The position numbers and the translations under genes are program-made. Of a stretch of DNA of 64,000 nucleotides, positions 10,176 through 19,036 are shown piece by piece. Positions within the stretch are counted from its first letter, which is position 1. Every line of letters starts with the position of its first letter. Source of the DNA: G963676095 sp963676095 (lineage in GTDB: Bacteria; Bacteroidota; Bacteroidia; Bacteroidales; Prolixibacteraceae). The stretch lies in NCBI GenBank assembly GCA_963676095.1, contig OY781040.1, positions 4,960,001 to 5,024,000 of the forward strand, given 5' to 3'. The notes under the pieces are model-generated. The model was given only the letters and a program-made list of their open reading frames with translations, was not told the DNA's origin and made no database searches.

Positions 10176-11660
10176 ATGAGCAAAATATTTATTGGAGCAT
10201 GCGTTGTTTTGGGCATGGTCTGTTCGTGTAACCCTGTTCCGAAAAAAGTTCAGGAGGTTCAGCCGGAAGAGAGTAGAAAATCATATGTGCCTGAAATGGC
10301 TACGGTTTATCGTACCGCAGAAGGAACAGAAGACAGATTGACGAATCTCGCTGATGTTGTCTTTGAAGACCTGGATCAGCCATACGAAAGGCAACCATGT
10401 ATCTTTCTTGATCCTTCCCATACTTTTCAGACTTTTATCGGTATTGGAGGGGCACTTACCGATGCGTCTGCTGAAGTTTTTGCCCAACTTCCGGCAGATA
10501 AGCAAGAGGAATTCCTTGCAGCATACTACGACAAGGAAAAAGGGATTGGCTACTCCATAGCAAGGACAAATATTGCCAGCTGTGATTTCTCGAGCGAGAG
10601 TTATGATTATGTGGCTGAAAATGACTCCAGCCTGAACTCGTTCAGTATCGGACATGACGAGCAGTTTCGTATCCCTCTTATTAAGAGGGCAATGGCAGAG
10701 GCAGGAGACAGCCTCAAACTTTTCATTAGCCCGTGGAGCCCTCCGGCCTGGATGAAGGATAACCATGACCGGCTTCACGGAGGACATTTGCTCGGTACCT
10801 GCATGCAACCATGGGCAAATCATTATGTGAAGTTCATACAGGCGTATGAACAACAGGGAATCCCGGTATGGGGACTTACCGTGCAGAACGAACCAATGGC
10901 TGTACAAATCTGGGAGTCCTGCGTATATACTGCGGATGAAGAAAGAGATTTTGTAAAGAACTATCTGGGACCGACTCTTGATAAAGCCGGAATGGGAACT
11001 AAGAAATTGATTGTCTGGGACCACAACCGGGACCTGATCTATCACAGGTCCATGGGGATTCTGAACGATCCGGATGCTGCCAGGTATGTCTGGGGAATCG
11101 GTTTTCACTGGTACGAAACATGGACCGGAAGCGATATGCAGTTTCAGAACCTGAGACTTGTGCATGAGGCTTTCCCTGATAAAAAACTGATGTTTACGGA
11201 AGGATGTGCCGAAAAATTCGATTATAACAGGCTTAACGACTGGAGTCTTGGCGAGCGCTATGGGTATTCGATGGTCAACGATTTCAATAGCGGAACAGTT
11301 GCCTGGACTGATTGGAATGTTTTGCTCGACGGACACGGGGGGCCCAATCATGTAGGTAATTATTGCTTTGCGCCTGTGCATGCCGATCTTTCAAAGGGAG
11401 AACTGATCTATACCAACAGCTATTATTATATCGGGCATTTTTCAAAATTTATACGGCCGGGGGCAAAAAGGATCGTCAGTTCTTCAAACAGGGATAAGCT
11501 AATGACAACCGCTTTCCTGAACCCTGACGGTAAAATTGCCGTTATTGTGATGAACCGGTCTGACGTGCAGATCGATTATAAACTATGGATGAGCGGGAAA
11601 GCTGCAAATATGCAAAGTTTACCTCATTCTATTATGACCATCATGATCGGCACAAAATAA
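10176..11660 (+). CDS. Glycoside hydrolase family 30, exported lipoprotein
   Basis: Retaining beta-glycosidase of 494 residues, related to glucosylceramidase and beta-1,6-glucanase. The signal ends in a lipobox (GMVCSC). GH30 hallmarks are FQTFIGIGGALTDASAEVF, the acid/base Glu in LTVQNEPMAVQIWESC and the nucleophile Glu in LMFTEGCAEKF, all on a TIM barrel, then a short C-terminal beta domain. It begins a second PUL transcript with an acyltransferase and a GH20-like enzyme. Exact substrate (beta-glucan, glycosphingolipid or another beta-glycoside) is not decided by the sequence. Confidence 0.93.
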   Translation: MSKIFIGACVVLGMVCSCNPVPKKVQEVQPEESRKSYVPEMATVYRTAEGTEDRLTNLADVVFEDLDQPYERQPCIFLDPSHTFQTFIGIGGALTDASAEVFAQLPADKQEEFLAAYYDKEKGIGYSIARTNIASCDFSSESYDYVAENDSSLNSFSIGHDEQFRIPLIKRAMAEAGDSLKLFISPWSPPAWMKDNHDRLHGGHLLGTCMQPWANHYVKFIQAYEQQGIPVWGLTVQNEPMAVQIWESCVYTADEERDFVKNYLGPTLDKAGMGTKKLIVWDHNRDLIYHRSMGILNDPDAARYVWGIGFHWYETWTGSDMQFQNLRLVHEAFPDKKLMFTEGCAEKFDYNRLNDWSLGERYGYSMVNDFNSGTVAWTDWNVLLDGHGGPNHVGNYCFAPVHADLSKGELIYTNSYYYIGHFSKFIRPGAKRIVSSSNRDKLMTTAFLNPDGKIAVIVMNRSDVQIDYKLWMSGKAANMQSLPHSIMTIMIGTK

Positions 11661-11669
11661 AAAATCGGC

Positions 11670-12875
11670 ATGCAGGATACAATTACAGAACAACGTCCGT
11701 CTCGTATAATGTCAATCGATATCATGCGGGGGCTGACACTGTTCCTGATGCTTTTTGTAAATGATTTATATGAGCCGGGCGTACCTTCCTGGCTGGTACA
11801 TACAAAGGCAGACGTTGACGGAATGGGCCTTGCAGACTGGGTTTTCCCGGGGTTCCTTTTCATGGTGGGAATGTCGGTACCATATGCTTTTGCTTCGCGC
11901 CGTAAAAAGGGAAACAGTAACCGGCAGATATTATTGCATATTTTTTCCCGGACTGTCAGCCTGTTGATTATCGGGGTCATGTTATTGAATGGCGGACGGA
12001 TTAATCCGGAACTTTCGGGAATGAACCATTTCATGTGGTCGATCGCCGTTCTTGTTTCGATTTTTCTGGTCTGGAACAGGTATCCTGACCGGCAAGGCCG
12101 TCGAAAATTTTATTTAGGATTAAAAATTGCAGGAATTGCGGGACTTGTTTTTCTGGCTGCAATTTTCAGGGCCGGAGAGCCAGGCCGGGAAGAATGGCTC
12201 AGAACAGAATGGTGGGGCATACTGGGACTGATCGGATGGGGATATTTTGCGTCAGCTATTCCTTTTTTGCTGGCAGGAGAACGACTTGGAGCTATCGTTT
12301 TATTTTGGCTTTTCTTCCTTTTACTAAACATTTTTTCCCAACTTGAGATGCTTGGCTTTCTAGATGTTATTAAGCCTGTTTTTGGTGTCATAATTGACGG
12401 AAACGTGCCGTTTATTGTACTTACCGGACTTATCGCGGGTATTTTGCTGAGACGGTTTGGCCGGGAACCCCTGAAACTGATTTCTGTTTTTTCGGTTACG
12501 GGGATCCTTTTTGTCTTTGCGGGGGTTGTCTTAAGGCATTGGTTTATTATTTCAAAAATATACGGGACCCCGAGCTGGGGAATGATCTGCAACGGGATCA
12601 GCATACTGGTTTTTGCCATGCTGTTCCTGGTTGTCGATTACTTAAACAAGGACCGGTGGGCAAAAGCCTTTCTTCCTGCCGGTCAAAATTCACTGACAAC
12701 TTACCTGGCGCCGGATGTGCTTTATTACCTGATCTGGTGGATTGGCGTGCCGGTACTTCTTTATAAGCAGGATCACAGTCCGGTTCTTGCAGTAACAGGC
12801 TCGCTTGTATGGGCTTTTACAATGGTTGGCTTTGCCGCTTTGCTGGCCAGGTTGAATATCAGGTTAAAGTTATAA
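11670..12875 (+). CDS. DUF5009/HGSNAT-like membrane acyltransferase
   Basis: Polytopic inner-membrane protein of 401 residues with about ten hydrophobic helices. The N-terminal signature RIMSIDIMRGLTLFLMLFVND and the following WLVHTKADVDGMGLADWVFPGFLFMVG mark the family that includes heparan-alpha-glucosaminide N-acetyltransferase. Members move acetyl groups across a membrane onto amino sugars. The gene begins nine bases after the GH30 stop and is likely co-transcribed. With GH20 downstream it suggests a glucosamine- or GlcNAc-containing glycan as the PUL target, which is inference. Confidence 0.88.
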   Translation: MQDTITEQRPSRIMSIDIMRGLTLFLMLFVNDLYEPGVPSWLVHTKADVDGMGLADWVFPGFLFMVGMSVPYAFASRRKKGNSNRQILLHIFSRTVSLLIIGVMLLNGGRINPELSGMNHFMWSIAVLVSIFLVWNRYPDRQGRRKFYLGLKIAGIAGLVFLAAIFRAGEPGREEWLRTEWWGILGLIGWGYFASAIPFLLAGERLGAIVLFWLFFLLLNIFSQLEMLGFLDVIKPVFGVIIDGNVPFIVLTGLIAGILLRRFGREPLKLISVFSVTGILFVFAGVVLRHWFIISKIYGTPSWGMICNGISILVFAMLFLVVDYLNKDRWAKAFLPAGQNSLTTYLAPDVLYYLIWWIGVPVLLYKQDHSPVLAVTGSLVWAFTMVGFAALLARLNIRLKL

Positions 12876-12976
12876 ACCGCATTAAAAGAGCTTATGACCA
12901 GATCCGGTGCGTTCTGTTGATATTTTTGATTTTTGGGCTATAAGATAATTGTATTTGCAAAAAAATAAGAAATGAA

Positions 12977-14059
12977 ATGAAGAAGATTGCCGTGCTTTTT
13001 ATTGTTGTTTTAAGTCTGGGCTCAGGCTTATGGGCACAGGATACATTACCCGTACGGGGCTTTTGTATTTCAGCACCGAAAGAAAAGGACCTTGAACGTT
13101 TCGTCCGCTTTATAGATGAAGAGCTCGCTACGCATGGAGTCAATACCCTGATTCTCCGTGTCGATTACAATTATTGTTACACGACTCATCCGGAGCTGAG
13201 AGATTCCGATGCCCTGTCGAAGGAAGATGTAAAGGAACTCGTAAGCGTTTGCCATAAAAATAATATCAGGCTGATTCCGCAGATTAACTTGCTTGGGCAT
13301 CAGTCATGGGCTTCTGCAACGGGAAATCTGTTGCGGGTTTATCCCCAGTTTGATGAAACGCCCCAGGTAAAGATGCCAGAAAAATATAAATGGCCAAATG
13401 CCGACAAGCTGTATTGTAAAAGTTATTGTCCCTTGCATCCCGAAGTCCATCAGGTTGTTTTTGACCTGGTAGATGAAATCTGTGATGTATTTGAAACAGA
13501 AGCTTTTCATGCGGGCATGGATGAGGTTTTCTATATTGGTGATGACAAATGTCCCCGTTGTGCAGGCAGGGATAGAGCAGAACTTTATGCCGGAGAAGTG
13601 ACCCTGATCAGAAACCATTTGGCTTTGAAAAACAGACAACTTTGGATTTGGGGTGACCGTCTCCTCGATGGGAAAACAACAGGTTTTGGAATGTGGAAGG
13701 CTAGTATGAACAATACGGGCCGGGCGATCGATTTGATTCCAAAGGATGTTGTTGTTTGCGACTGGCACTACGATCGGGCTGATAAGTCGGCGGTTTATTT
13801 TGCGATGAAAGGTTTTCGCATAATTACCTGCCCCTGGAGAAAATCGAATGTGGCAGTACAGCAAACACATGATATGTATCAGTTCAGGACAGATGCAACT
13901 CCGGAAATGAAAGACCGCTTTCTGGGCATGATGCAAACTGTCTGGAGCGGAACGGGCGCCTTTCTTGACGAATTTTATAAAAATAAAACAAGCGAAGAGG
14001 AGACTTCGTCAGATTGTTTTAAAGCCATGTGTAGTGCAATTGATAGATATTCAAAATAA
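12977..14059 (+). CDS. GH20-like glycosidase (beta-N-acetylhexosaminidase type catalytic domain), exported
   Basis: A 360-residue protein with a signal peptide (MKKIAVLFIVVLSLGSGLWAQ). The TIM-barrel carries the GH20 motif HAGMDEVFYIGDDKCPRC at about residues 178-195, in which Asp-Glu is the usual catalytic pair, and the preceding LIPQINLLGHQSW. It is shorter than many GH20 enzymes and lacks the N-terminal beta domain, so its specificity may differ. CxxC in the catalytic loop is notable. It closes the PUL block with GH30 and the acyltransferase. Confidence 0.85.
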   Translation: MKKIAVLFIVVLSLGSGLWAQDTLPVRGFCISAPKEKDLERFVRFIDEELATHGVNTLILRVDYNYCYTTHPELRDSDALSKEDVKELVSVCHKNNIRLIPQINLLGHQSWASATGNLLRVYPQFDETPQVKMPEKYKWPNADKLYCKSYCPLHPEVHQVVFDLVDEICDVFETEAFHAGMDEVFYIGDDKCPRCAGRDRAELYAGEVTLIRNHLALKNRQLWIWGDRLLDGKTTGFGMWKASMNNTGRAIDLIPKDVVVCDWHYDRADKSAVYFAMKGFRIITCPWRKSNVAVQQTHDMYQFRTDATPEMKDRFLGMMQTVWSGTGAFLDEFYKNKTSEEETSSDCFKAMCSAIDRYSK

Positions 14060-14147
14060 TAATAGCTAAATTGTTGAAATAAAATCGGCTAAGCTGTTCG
14101 ACCTTTGTGTATATAAAACTTTGTAGTAATCTGAAAAAACGGAAATA

Positions 14148-14351
14148 ATGATGGATGGAAGGAAAAGGTCCGATATAAAAATCGGGTGTCACGTAGAAAT
14201 TGTGCAAAAGATGGATCAACAGACCGGAGAACTGACGGAAGGCTATGTGTCACGGATACTGACCAGCTCGTCTACTCATCCCCGGGGGATTAAAGTAAAA
14301 CTGGAGACAGGAGAGATTGGCCGGGTGCAACATATTCTTGAGGACGACTAG
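14148..14351 (+). CDS. ywbE: YwbE family small protein
   Basis: A 67-residue protein matching the YwbE family from end to end (DIKIGCHVEIVQKMDQQTGE, TEGYVSRILTSSSTHPRGIK, GEIGRVQHILED). The fold should be a small SH3-like barrel; the biochemical role is unknown. An ATG one codon downstream is an equally good start. It stands alone between the PUL and phzF. Confidence 0.88.
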   Translation: MMDGRKRSDIKIGCHVEIVQKMDQQTGELTEGYVSRILTSSSTHPRGIKVKLETGEIGRVQHILEDD

Positions 14352-14424
14352 GAAATATGGAAACTATTCATTAGGAAATGATCCTTTTTTACAAGGAAAG
14401 GAAGGCCGGATGAGCCTCCACTGT

Positions 14425-15207
14425 TTAAATGAAAATTTCTCCCCGAAGAAATGTTTTTGCCTTGCCTGCAATAAGCACGCGGTCTTCCTCCAGGGTACAG
14501 ACAAGTTCTCCTCCGCGACGGGAAAGTTGTCTTGCCTTTAGCTCTTTTTTCCCGATTTTTTGAGCCCAGAATGGTGTTAGCGTTGTATGGGCCGATCCGG
14601 TAACCGGATCCTCGTTGACGCCAACAGCGGGAGCAAAGAACCGACTGACAAAATCGACTTCGGTGCCCGGGGCCGTTGCAATGATGCCACGGGCATCGGT
14701 TTTTGCCAGAGCTGTGAAATTGGGTGATAATTCTTCGATCTCTTTTTCGTTATCATAAAGCAATAAATAATCAGTTCTCCCTTTATAACAGGCTTTTGGG
14801 AGCTTACCCAAGGCCTGAATAACCGAATTGGGAGCATCAACGACACTGATATTATCTGCAGGAAAGTCCAGCTGAAGAGCCTCTCCGTTTTTTCTGACTT
14901 TCAGGATCCCGCTGAGACTGCCAAATGAGATTTCATCTTTTGGATACCCCGCTTCTTCAAAAATAACATGAGCTGCAGCCAGTGTGGCATGTCCGCAGAG
15001 CTTTACCTCAGAGACCGGTGTAAACCAGCGTATTTCAAAACCAAGCCTTGATGGTACAAAAAATGCCGTTTCAGAAAGATTGTTTTCCATAGCGATCGAC
15101 TGCATCAGCTTTTCTTCGGGCCACTCTTCCAAAGGAACAACTGCTGCCGGATTTCCCTTGAACAGGGCCTCTGCGAAAGCATCGACCTGAAATATTGGTA
15201 GTTTCAT
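14425..15207 (-). CDS. PhzF family isomerase
   Basis: A 260-residue protein of the diaminopimelate-epimerase fold. It has IFQVDAFAEALFKGNPAAVV at the N terminus, the conserved Glu in MENNLSETAFF, GHATLAAAHVIF and the C-terminal GVNEDPVTGSAHTTL. The family includes phenazine biosynthesis isomerase PhzF, but most members outside phenazine clusters have no known substrate, and no phenazine genes are nearby. Transcribed away from the next gene at 15430. Confidence 0.93.
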   Translation of the reverse strand: MKLPIFQVDAFAEALFKGNPAAVVPLEEWPEEKLMQSIAMENNLSETAFFVPSRLGFEIRWFTPVSEVKLCGHATLAAAHVIFEEAGYPKDEISFGSLSGILKVRKNGEALQLDFPADNISVVDAPNSVIQALGKLPKACYKGRTDYLLLYDNEKEIEELSPNFTALAKTDARGIIATAPGTEVDFVSRFFAPAVGVNEDPVTGSAHTTLTPFWAQKIGKKELKARQLSRRGGELVCTLEEDRVLIAGKAKTFLRGEIFI

Positions 15208-15429
15208 TTGTTTTAATTTTATTCAATTGTATTTATGTACCTGTTCCTGATGATTGATTTTGATGTCTCGTTTCAAAGGGAAAAACAGTGGTGACTATGA
15301 AACCGGGCATGTTCGTAAAACAGACAAAATCTGTTTCTTCAAAAATAAATGAATAAGTTTAAAATGGTACCAAATAAACTCGATTATTTGTTATTTTTAA
15401 GATCTATTGCAGAATAAGAGTGTTAAACT

Positions 15430-15849
15430 ATGGAACGACGAGATTATTTGGTCAGTCAGATTCAGGAGATGGGAGCTTTCCTTGCCAAGCTACTTGGCTT
15501 GTTGCAGAAAAAGGCAGTGGAACAGGAAGAAGAACAGTTTACCGCAGTTGCGCGGGATGCTCTTAGTGTGCATTTTGGCTGGGATCTGGAAGAACTGCTT
15601 TTTCTTGATGATAGTAGTTTTATTAGTCTTATGGAAGATAATCTTCTTGCCGACCAACATTACGAGCAGCTGGCCTCGATTTTCGAATTTATGGGAGACC
15701 AATGCCATGGCAGGGGAACTTTGCTAAGAAAAGAACTTTACCTGAAGAAGGCACTTTTGCTTCTGGAATATGTTCAATATAGAAGTAGCACCTATTCCAT
15801 GGAACTGGAAGAGAAGATTATGCAGATTAAGGTCCGAATGAGCCGCTAA
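15430..15849 (+). CDS. Helical protein of unknown function
   Basis: A 139-residue protein I do not recognise. It is predicted almost all alpha-helical, with a heptad-like stretch near the start (IQEMGAFLAKLLGLLQKKAV) and acidic composition, and no membrane segment. Its stop codon overlaps the stop of the convergent YkgJ-type gene by two bases. Regular codon use and a clean ATG support a real gene; no function is proposed. Confidence 0.72.
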   Translation: MERRDYLVSQIQEMGAFLAKLLGLLQKKAVEQEEEQFTAVARDALSVHFGWDLEELLFLDDSSFISLMEDNLLADQHYEQLASIFEFMGDQCHGRGTLLRKELYLKKALLLLEYVQYRSSTYSMELEEKIMQIKVRMSR

Positions 15850-16505
15850 AGCAGGTTCCCCGATTCCAGATAACCTGCGATCCCTTCTTCGAGCCTTAAT
15901 TCACAGGAAAAAATGCTGTTTTCTTTTAAAGCTTCGAAAAATCCCTGGTTCATCATTCTTCCTGCCCGGAGCGGAAAATCGAGAAGTTCAGGGATGCTAT
16001 CCTGAGCTTCCGGTAATTCGAAAAACCGGATACAACTTGATAATTTGGTCGATAAATAGATCCGGCAAGCCAATGGACGGGCCGGATAGGCAGAACAGGC
16101 ATTGTCTTCCAAAAGAGGACAGGGAGCTTTATAATTCAAAACATCTTTTCCTGATAATTGGCTGGTGCGGAAATTCTTCTCTTTTGCTTTGTGAAGGACA
16201 ACAGTCTGTTCTTCAGAACTAAAATTCTTTTTAACAAATTCTCCCAGGTACTGAAGTTCATAAGAGTTGGCAAAAACAGGTTGATGACAGCACCAGGAAC
16301 ATCCCTTCCTGCAGTCAATCCGGATCCCGTTTCTGTCGGCCATCTTTAATAACGAATCAATTAACTGGTCAATTGCTTCGTACATGGTTTCAATGGCGCC
16401 GGAAAACGAATTCTCGTTTTTTACCTGTTCTGCCGCCTGCTCTCCAAGTAAATAACCATCTTTATAAAAAAGACGGTCCTGTTCTGAAAAAATAGTGTTT
16501 TTCAT
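15846..16505 (-). CDS. YkgJ-type cysteine cluster protein
   Basis: A 219-residue cytoplasmic protein with the cysteine pattern of the YkgJ family: CRKGCSWCCHQPVF near residue 65, then CPLLEDNACSAYPARPLACRIY near 125. This cluster is thought to bind zinc or an iron-sulfur centre; the cellular role is not established. Its ATG at 16505 lies in the arm of a 48-base perfect palindrome, so the start region of its mRNA would fold into a long hairpin. Confidence 0.88.
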   Translation of the reverse strand: MKNTIFSEQDRLFYKDGYLLGEQAAEQVKNENSFSGAIETMYEAIDQLIDSLLKMADRNGIRIDCRKGCSWCCHQPVFANSYELQYLGEFVKKNFSSEEQTVVLHKAKEKNFRTSQLSGKDVLNYKAPCPLLEDNACSAYPARPLACRIYLSTKLSSCIRFFELPEAQDSIPELLDFPLRAGRMMNQGFFEALKENSIFSCELRLEEGIAGYLESGNLL

Positions 16506-16547
16506 ATCTTTAAACGAACAGATTTCTGTTCGTTTAAAGATATGAAA
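16500..16547. repeat. 48-bp perfect palindrome over the YkgJ-type start codon
   Basis: Arms 16500-16522 and 16525-16547 are perfectly complementary over 23 bases with a two-base spacer (TT). The arm begins TTTCATATCTTTAAACG. On the minus strand the ATG of the YkgJ-type gene is inside the distal arm, so transcripts starting upstream would hide the start codon in a 23-bp stem. There is no T run after it in either direction that would make it a standard terminator. Confidence 0.9.
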
Positions 16548-16690
16548 TTTTTAATGCCCGGATAGGTTCTCTGTTATTTCTGTTTTTAGACGATCACTCA
16601 TGTTGAAAAACAGATAAGTTTGGAAACACGAAATCAATCTTTTTTCAGCAACAAGTGTTTTATTTACAATACTATTTATTGAGCACGGAT

Positions 16691-17191
16691 ATGGAACCAT
16701 TGTATAGCGACCGGATGAGACAAATGCTTAAGGAATTCAAAAAAACGGATGATTTTTTTAACATGTTCAGAGAAGAATTTTGCCGGGACATTTATGTCAT
16801 CGTCGGAGAATTTTATCCTGCTATTGGCAATGAGGCGACAATCGCCGGGGTAGTTGATATGTATGCGGGGGCGATTCTGAATGTTACGGATTCAGTTATC
16901 GATAAGGATCGGAATTATCCTGAATTCAGGCTCTCTGAGGAACTCGATATTATTAGTAAGCTCTTGGCAAAAGAGCCAGGATTTGCAAATCCGGGGGCCT
17001 TTGCCGAAACCGTACATGCGAAAGTCAAGGAACTTATGGTCCGCTATTATCCGGAGATCGGTCAGTTGTCTGGAATAGGCTTTCGTTTGTTGGAGCGGAA
17101 TGCCCGTATCTATAACCTCGAATTTGTTGCTAATTTTTATTCACAGGAAATTTTACGTACAGGAATAACTCCTGAATTTCTAAAAAAATAA
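16691..17191 (+). CDS. Conserved-looking protein of unknown function
   Basis: A 166-residue protein read from the ATG at 16691 (MEPLYSDRMRQMLKEFKKTD); an upstream ATG at 16655 would add twelve residues with no clear gain. It is mixed alpha-helical with no membrane segment and one cysteine. I do not recognise the family. It converges on the SDR gene with 11 bases between the stops. Confidence 0.7.
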   Translation: MEPLYSDRMRQMLKEFKKTDDFFNMFREEFCRDIYVIVGEFYPAIGNEATIAGVVDMYAGAILNVTDSVIDKDRNYPEFRLSEELDIISKLLAKEPGFANPGAFAETVHAKVKELMVRYYPEIGQLSGIGFRLLERNARIYNLEFVANFYSQEILRTGITPEFLKK

Positions 17192-17202
17192 CTACGGGAG
17201 GC

Positions 17203-17988
17203 TTAATCCTCTGGCTTAAGTACCCGGGCGGAAAGAGATACAACTGTATTCCGCGGTGTAATCCTGTTTAAAAAGACAATTATTCTGTTTATCATTCCAT
17301 GAATTCCTAACGGTTTTCTTTTCATCATGAGTTGAAACCCGAATTCTGCGACTTCCCGTGAGGTCGCATGGGGCATCAGCCTGTGCATTTTTGTATTTCT
17401 GGACATGGCCGTGAAATGGAACCTTGAGTCGGTTACCCCCGGACAAAGCGTACTCACGCTGACATTGGTATTTCTGAGTTCAAAATTGACAGCTTCTGAA
17501 AGGCTCAGTACAAATGCTTTCGAGGCACAATACCCGGCCATATACGGTCCGGGTTGAAATGAGGCCGTGGAACCAACATTCAGTATCCTTCCTTTATTCC
17601 TTTTTTTCATGTCAGTCGCAAACTTTCTGGTCAGAAATGCCACCGTTAACATATTCAGGTTAAACATATCCCGGAGCTTTTCCCATTCCATATCCAGAAA
17701 TTCCCCTGTAATTCCGAACCCGGCATTATTAATGAGGTAATCGACTGTGATATTTTTCTCCTTAAGTTCGCGATATAACTTTTCAACGTTTTCCATTTTG
17801 CTTAAGTCGAGAGCGTAGCTTGAAACATTTACCTGATTCTGTAACTCTTTCGCGATCTTCTCCAGTTTTTCCTGATTCCTGGCTACGATAACGAGACTGG
17901 TTTCCTTGCTGGCAAACAGAAGAGCAAGCTCATATCCAATACCTTCTGTCGCTCCGGTAATTAAGGCTGTTTCCATGTTTTTATTCAT
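17203..17988 (-). CDS. Short-chain dehydrogenase/reductase (SDR, DltE-like)
   Basis: NAD(P)-dependent oxidoreductase of 261 residues with the Rossmann motif TGATEGIG (about residues 11-18), the NNAG motif (INNAGFGITG), the catalytic Ser in NVGSTASFQPG and the YxxxK pair in YCASK. The length is classical. The C-terminal part is rich in basic residues, as in DltE-like SDRs. The substrate is unknown; it stands alone, so the context gives no clue. Confidence 0.93.
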   Translation of the reverse strand: MNKNMETALITGATEGIGYELALLFASKETSLVIVARNQEKLEKIAKELQNQVNVSSYALDLSKMENVEKLYRELKEKNITVDYLINNAGFGITGEFLDMEWEKLRDMFNLNMLTVAFLTRKFATDMKKRNKGRILNVGSTASFQPGPYMAGYCASKAFVLSLSEAVNFELRNTNVSVSTLCPGVTDSRFHFTAMSRNTKMHRLMPHATSREVAEFGFQLMMKRKPLGIHGMINRIIVFLNRITPRNTVVSLSARVLKPED

Positions 17989-18215
17989 TTATAACATCCA
18001 ATAATAAGCTAAAAGTAGTGAATTAGTTTCCAAATTAATTACTCCCGCGAAAGGAATTTCTAAGGGATGATAGCTTTATATTATCTGTACTTTTTTTATT
18101 TAATATGCAGATATTCTGTTGTTTGATGGATAAGATAAGAATTGAAGAATTTTATCAGACATTAATTCATTATTAATTCTCAAAAAAATCAAAATAATAT
18201 TCAAACGTGTTGCTC

Positions 18216-18223
18216 TACTTTTG
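18216..18223 (+). promoter_or_regulatory. Candidate -7 promoter element before the decarboxylase subunit genes
   Basis: TACTTTTG fits the Bacteroidetes TAnnTTTG consensus. It would start a transcript carrying a long leader or small gene (18242 on) and then the gamma-like and beta subunits. A -33 element at normal spacing is not clear. Confidence 0.35.
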
Positions 18224-18241
18224 CGTCACCATAATTTAGTG

Positions 18242-18604
18242 ATGAGATATTTTCTTTTATTTTTCGGTCTGTTTTGTGCGTTGCATCTCTTTAATAGTCA
18301 GGGGATGCGTTCTCCTTCTTCCTGCTCTCGAAGCCTGGAGGAGAGGGAGTTTTTTTCTACTGATTATACATGCCAGCCTTTTTCCGGTGTCGATAAGCAG
18401 AGTAATAACGTTCCGCTTTTTTTCAGGGACATCTGCTGCCCCGATCAAAAGAAACCTGATACCAGACCTACCGGATTTAAGATTTACCATTTTTTTGTAC
18501 CTGAGAATTCTTTAATTAACAGGGAATATTTCTTGAATCTGAACCTGAACCTGTTTCTTATTTACCAGTTTTCCCTTTCCCTATGGAAAGTGCTACGATT
18601 ATGA
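18242..18604 (+). CDS. Possible small exported protein (uncertain)
   Basis: An open frame of 120 codons starting MRYFLLFFGLFCALHLFNSQG, which resembles a signal or anchor segment, followed by a Cys-containing region (SSCSRS, YTCQPFSG, DICCPDQ). It lies between a candidate promoter and the decarboxylase subunits. No family is recognised and the 3' part has low-complexity Leu/Asn, so it may be leader RNA rather than a gene. Confidence 0.28.
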   Translation: MRYFLLFFGLFCALHLFNSQGMRSPSSCSRSLEEREFFSTDYTCQPFSGVDKQSNNVPLFFRDICCPDQKKPDTRPTGFKIYHFFVPENSLINREYFLNLNLNLFLIYQFSLSLWKVLRL

Positions 18605-18721
18605 GTTTATCCAATTTCTGATTTTTCTTAAAATATCATTCCTTACCTTCTTGAAAAGAAAGGTTGTTATCCTTTCATAGTTTGAATTTAGTTTTTTTTA
18701 ACTTTCAACATATTAGTAATT

Positions 18722-19036
18722 ATGAATGTAATTTCTTTTGTTTCTTTCGTGGCTATGATGACATTTGTTACCGGTTTTGTGGTAGCTACAATTATTTGGG
18801 GAATAAATGCGGTTTTAACCCCAGGGGCTCCTGATGTACAAGGAAATTTTTGGCACAGGATTTTTGGGAACCGCAGTATCATTTCGGAGTACAACAGATT
18901 ACGCTATCCGGATGGAATTACTCCTAAACCGGATATGAATAACCGGGAACTTTATAAATACTATCATAACGGCAAAACTCAGCATCAAGACTCTGTAAAT
19001 AAGGAACTTTACGCTTACAACCATGGAGAAAATTGA
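18722..19036 (+). CDS. OadG-like small membrane subunit (gamma of a sodium-pump decarboxylase), tentative
   Basis: A 104-residue protein with one N-terminal membrane helix (VSFVAMMTFVTGFVVATIIW) and a polar, Tyr/Asn-rich tail. Size, topology and position directly before a beta subunit fit the gamma subunit of oxaloacetate-type decarboxylase pumps. Its stop overlaps the beta start by 14 bases, so the two are coupled. Sequence similarity to known gamma subunits is not obvious by eye, so the assignment rests mostly on context. Confidence 0.6.
   Translation: MNVISFVSFVAMMTFVTGFVVATIIWGINAVLTPGAPDVQGNFWHRIFGNRSIISEYNRLRYPDGITPKPDMNNRELYKYYHNGKTQHQDSVNKELYAYNHGEN

Noticed and set aside
10281..11381. 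Long minus-strand open frame opposite GH30
   Set aside because: It is the shadow of a real GH30 gene with catalytic motifs; the translation has no family features.
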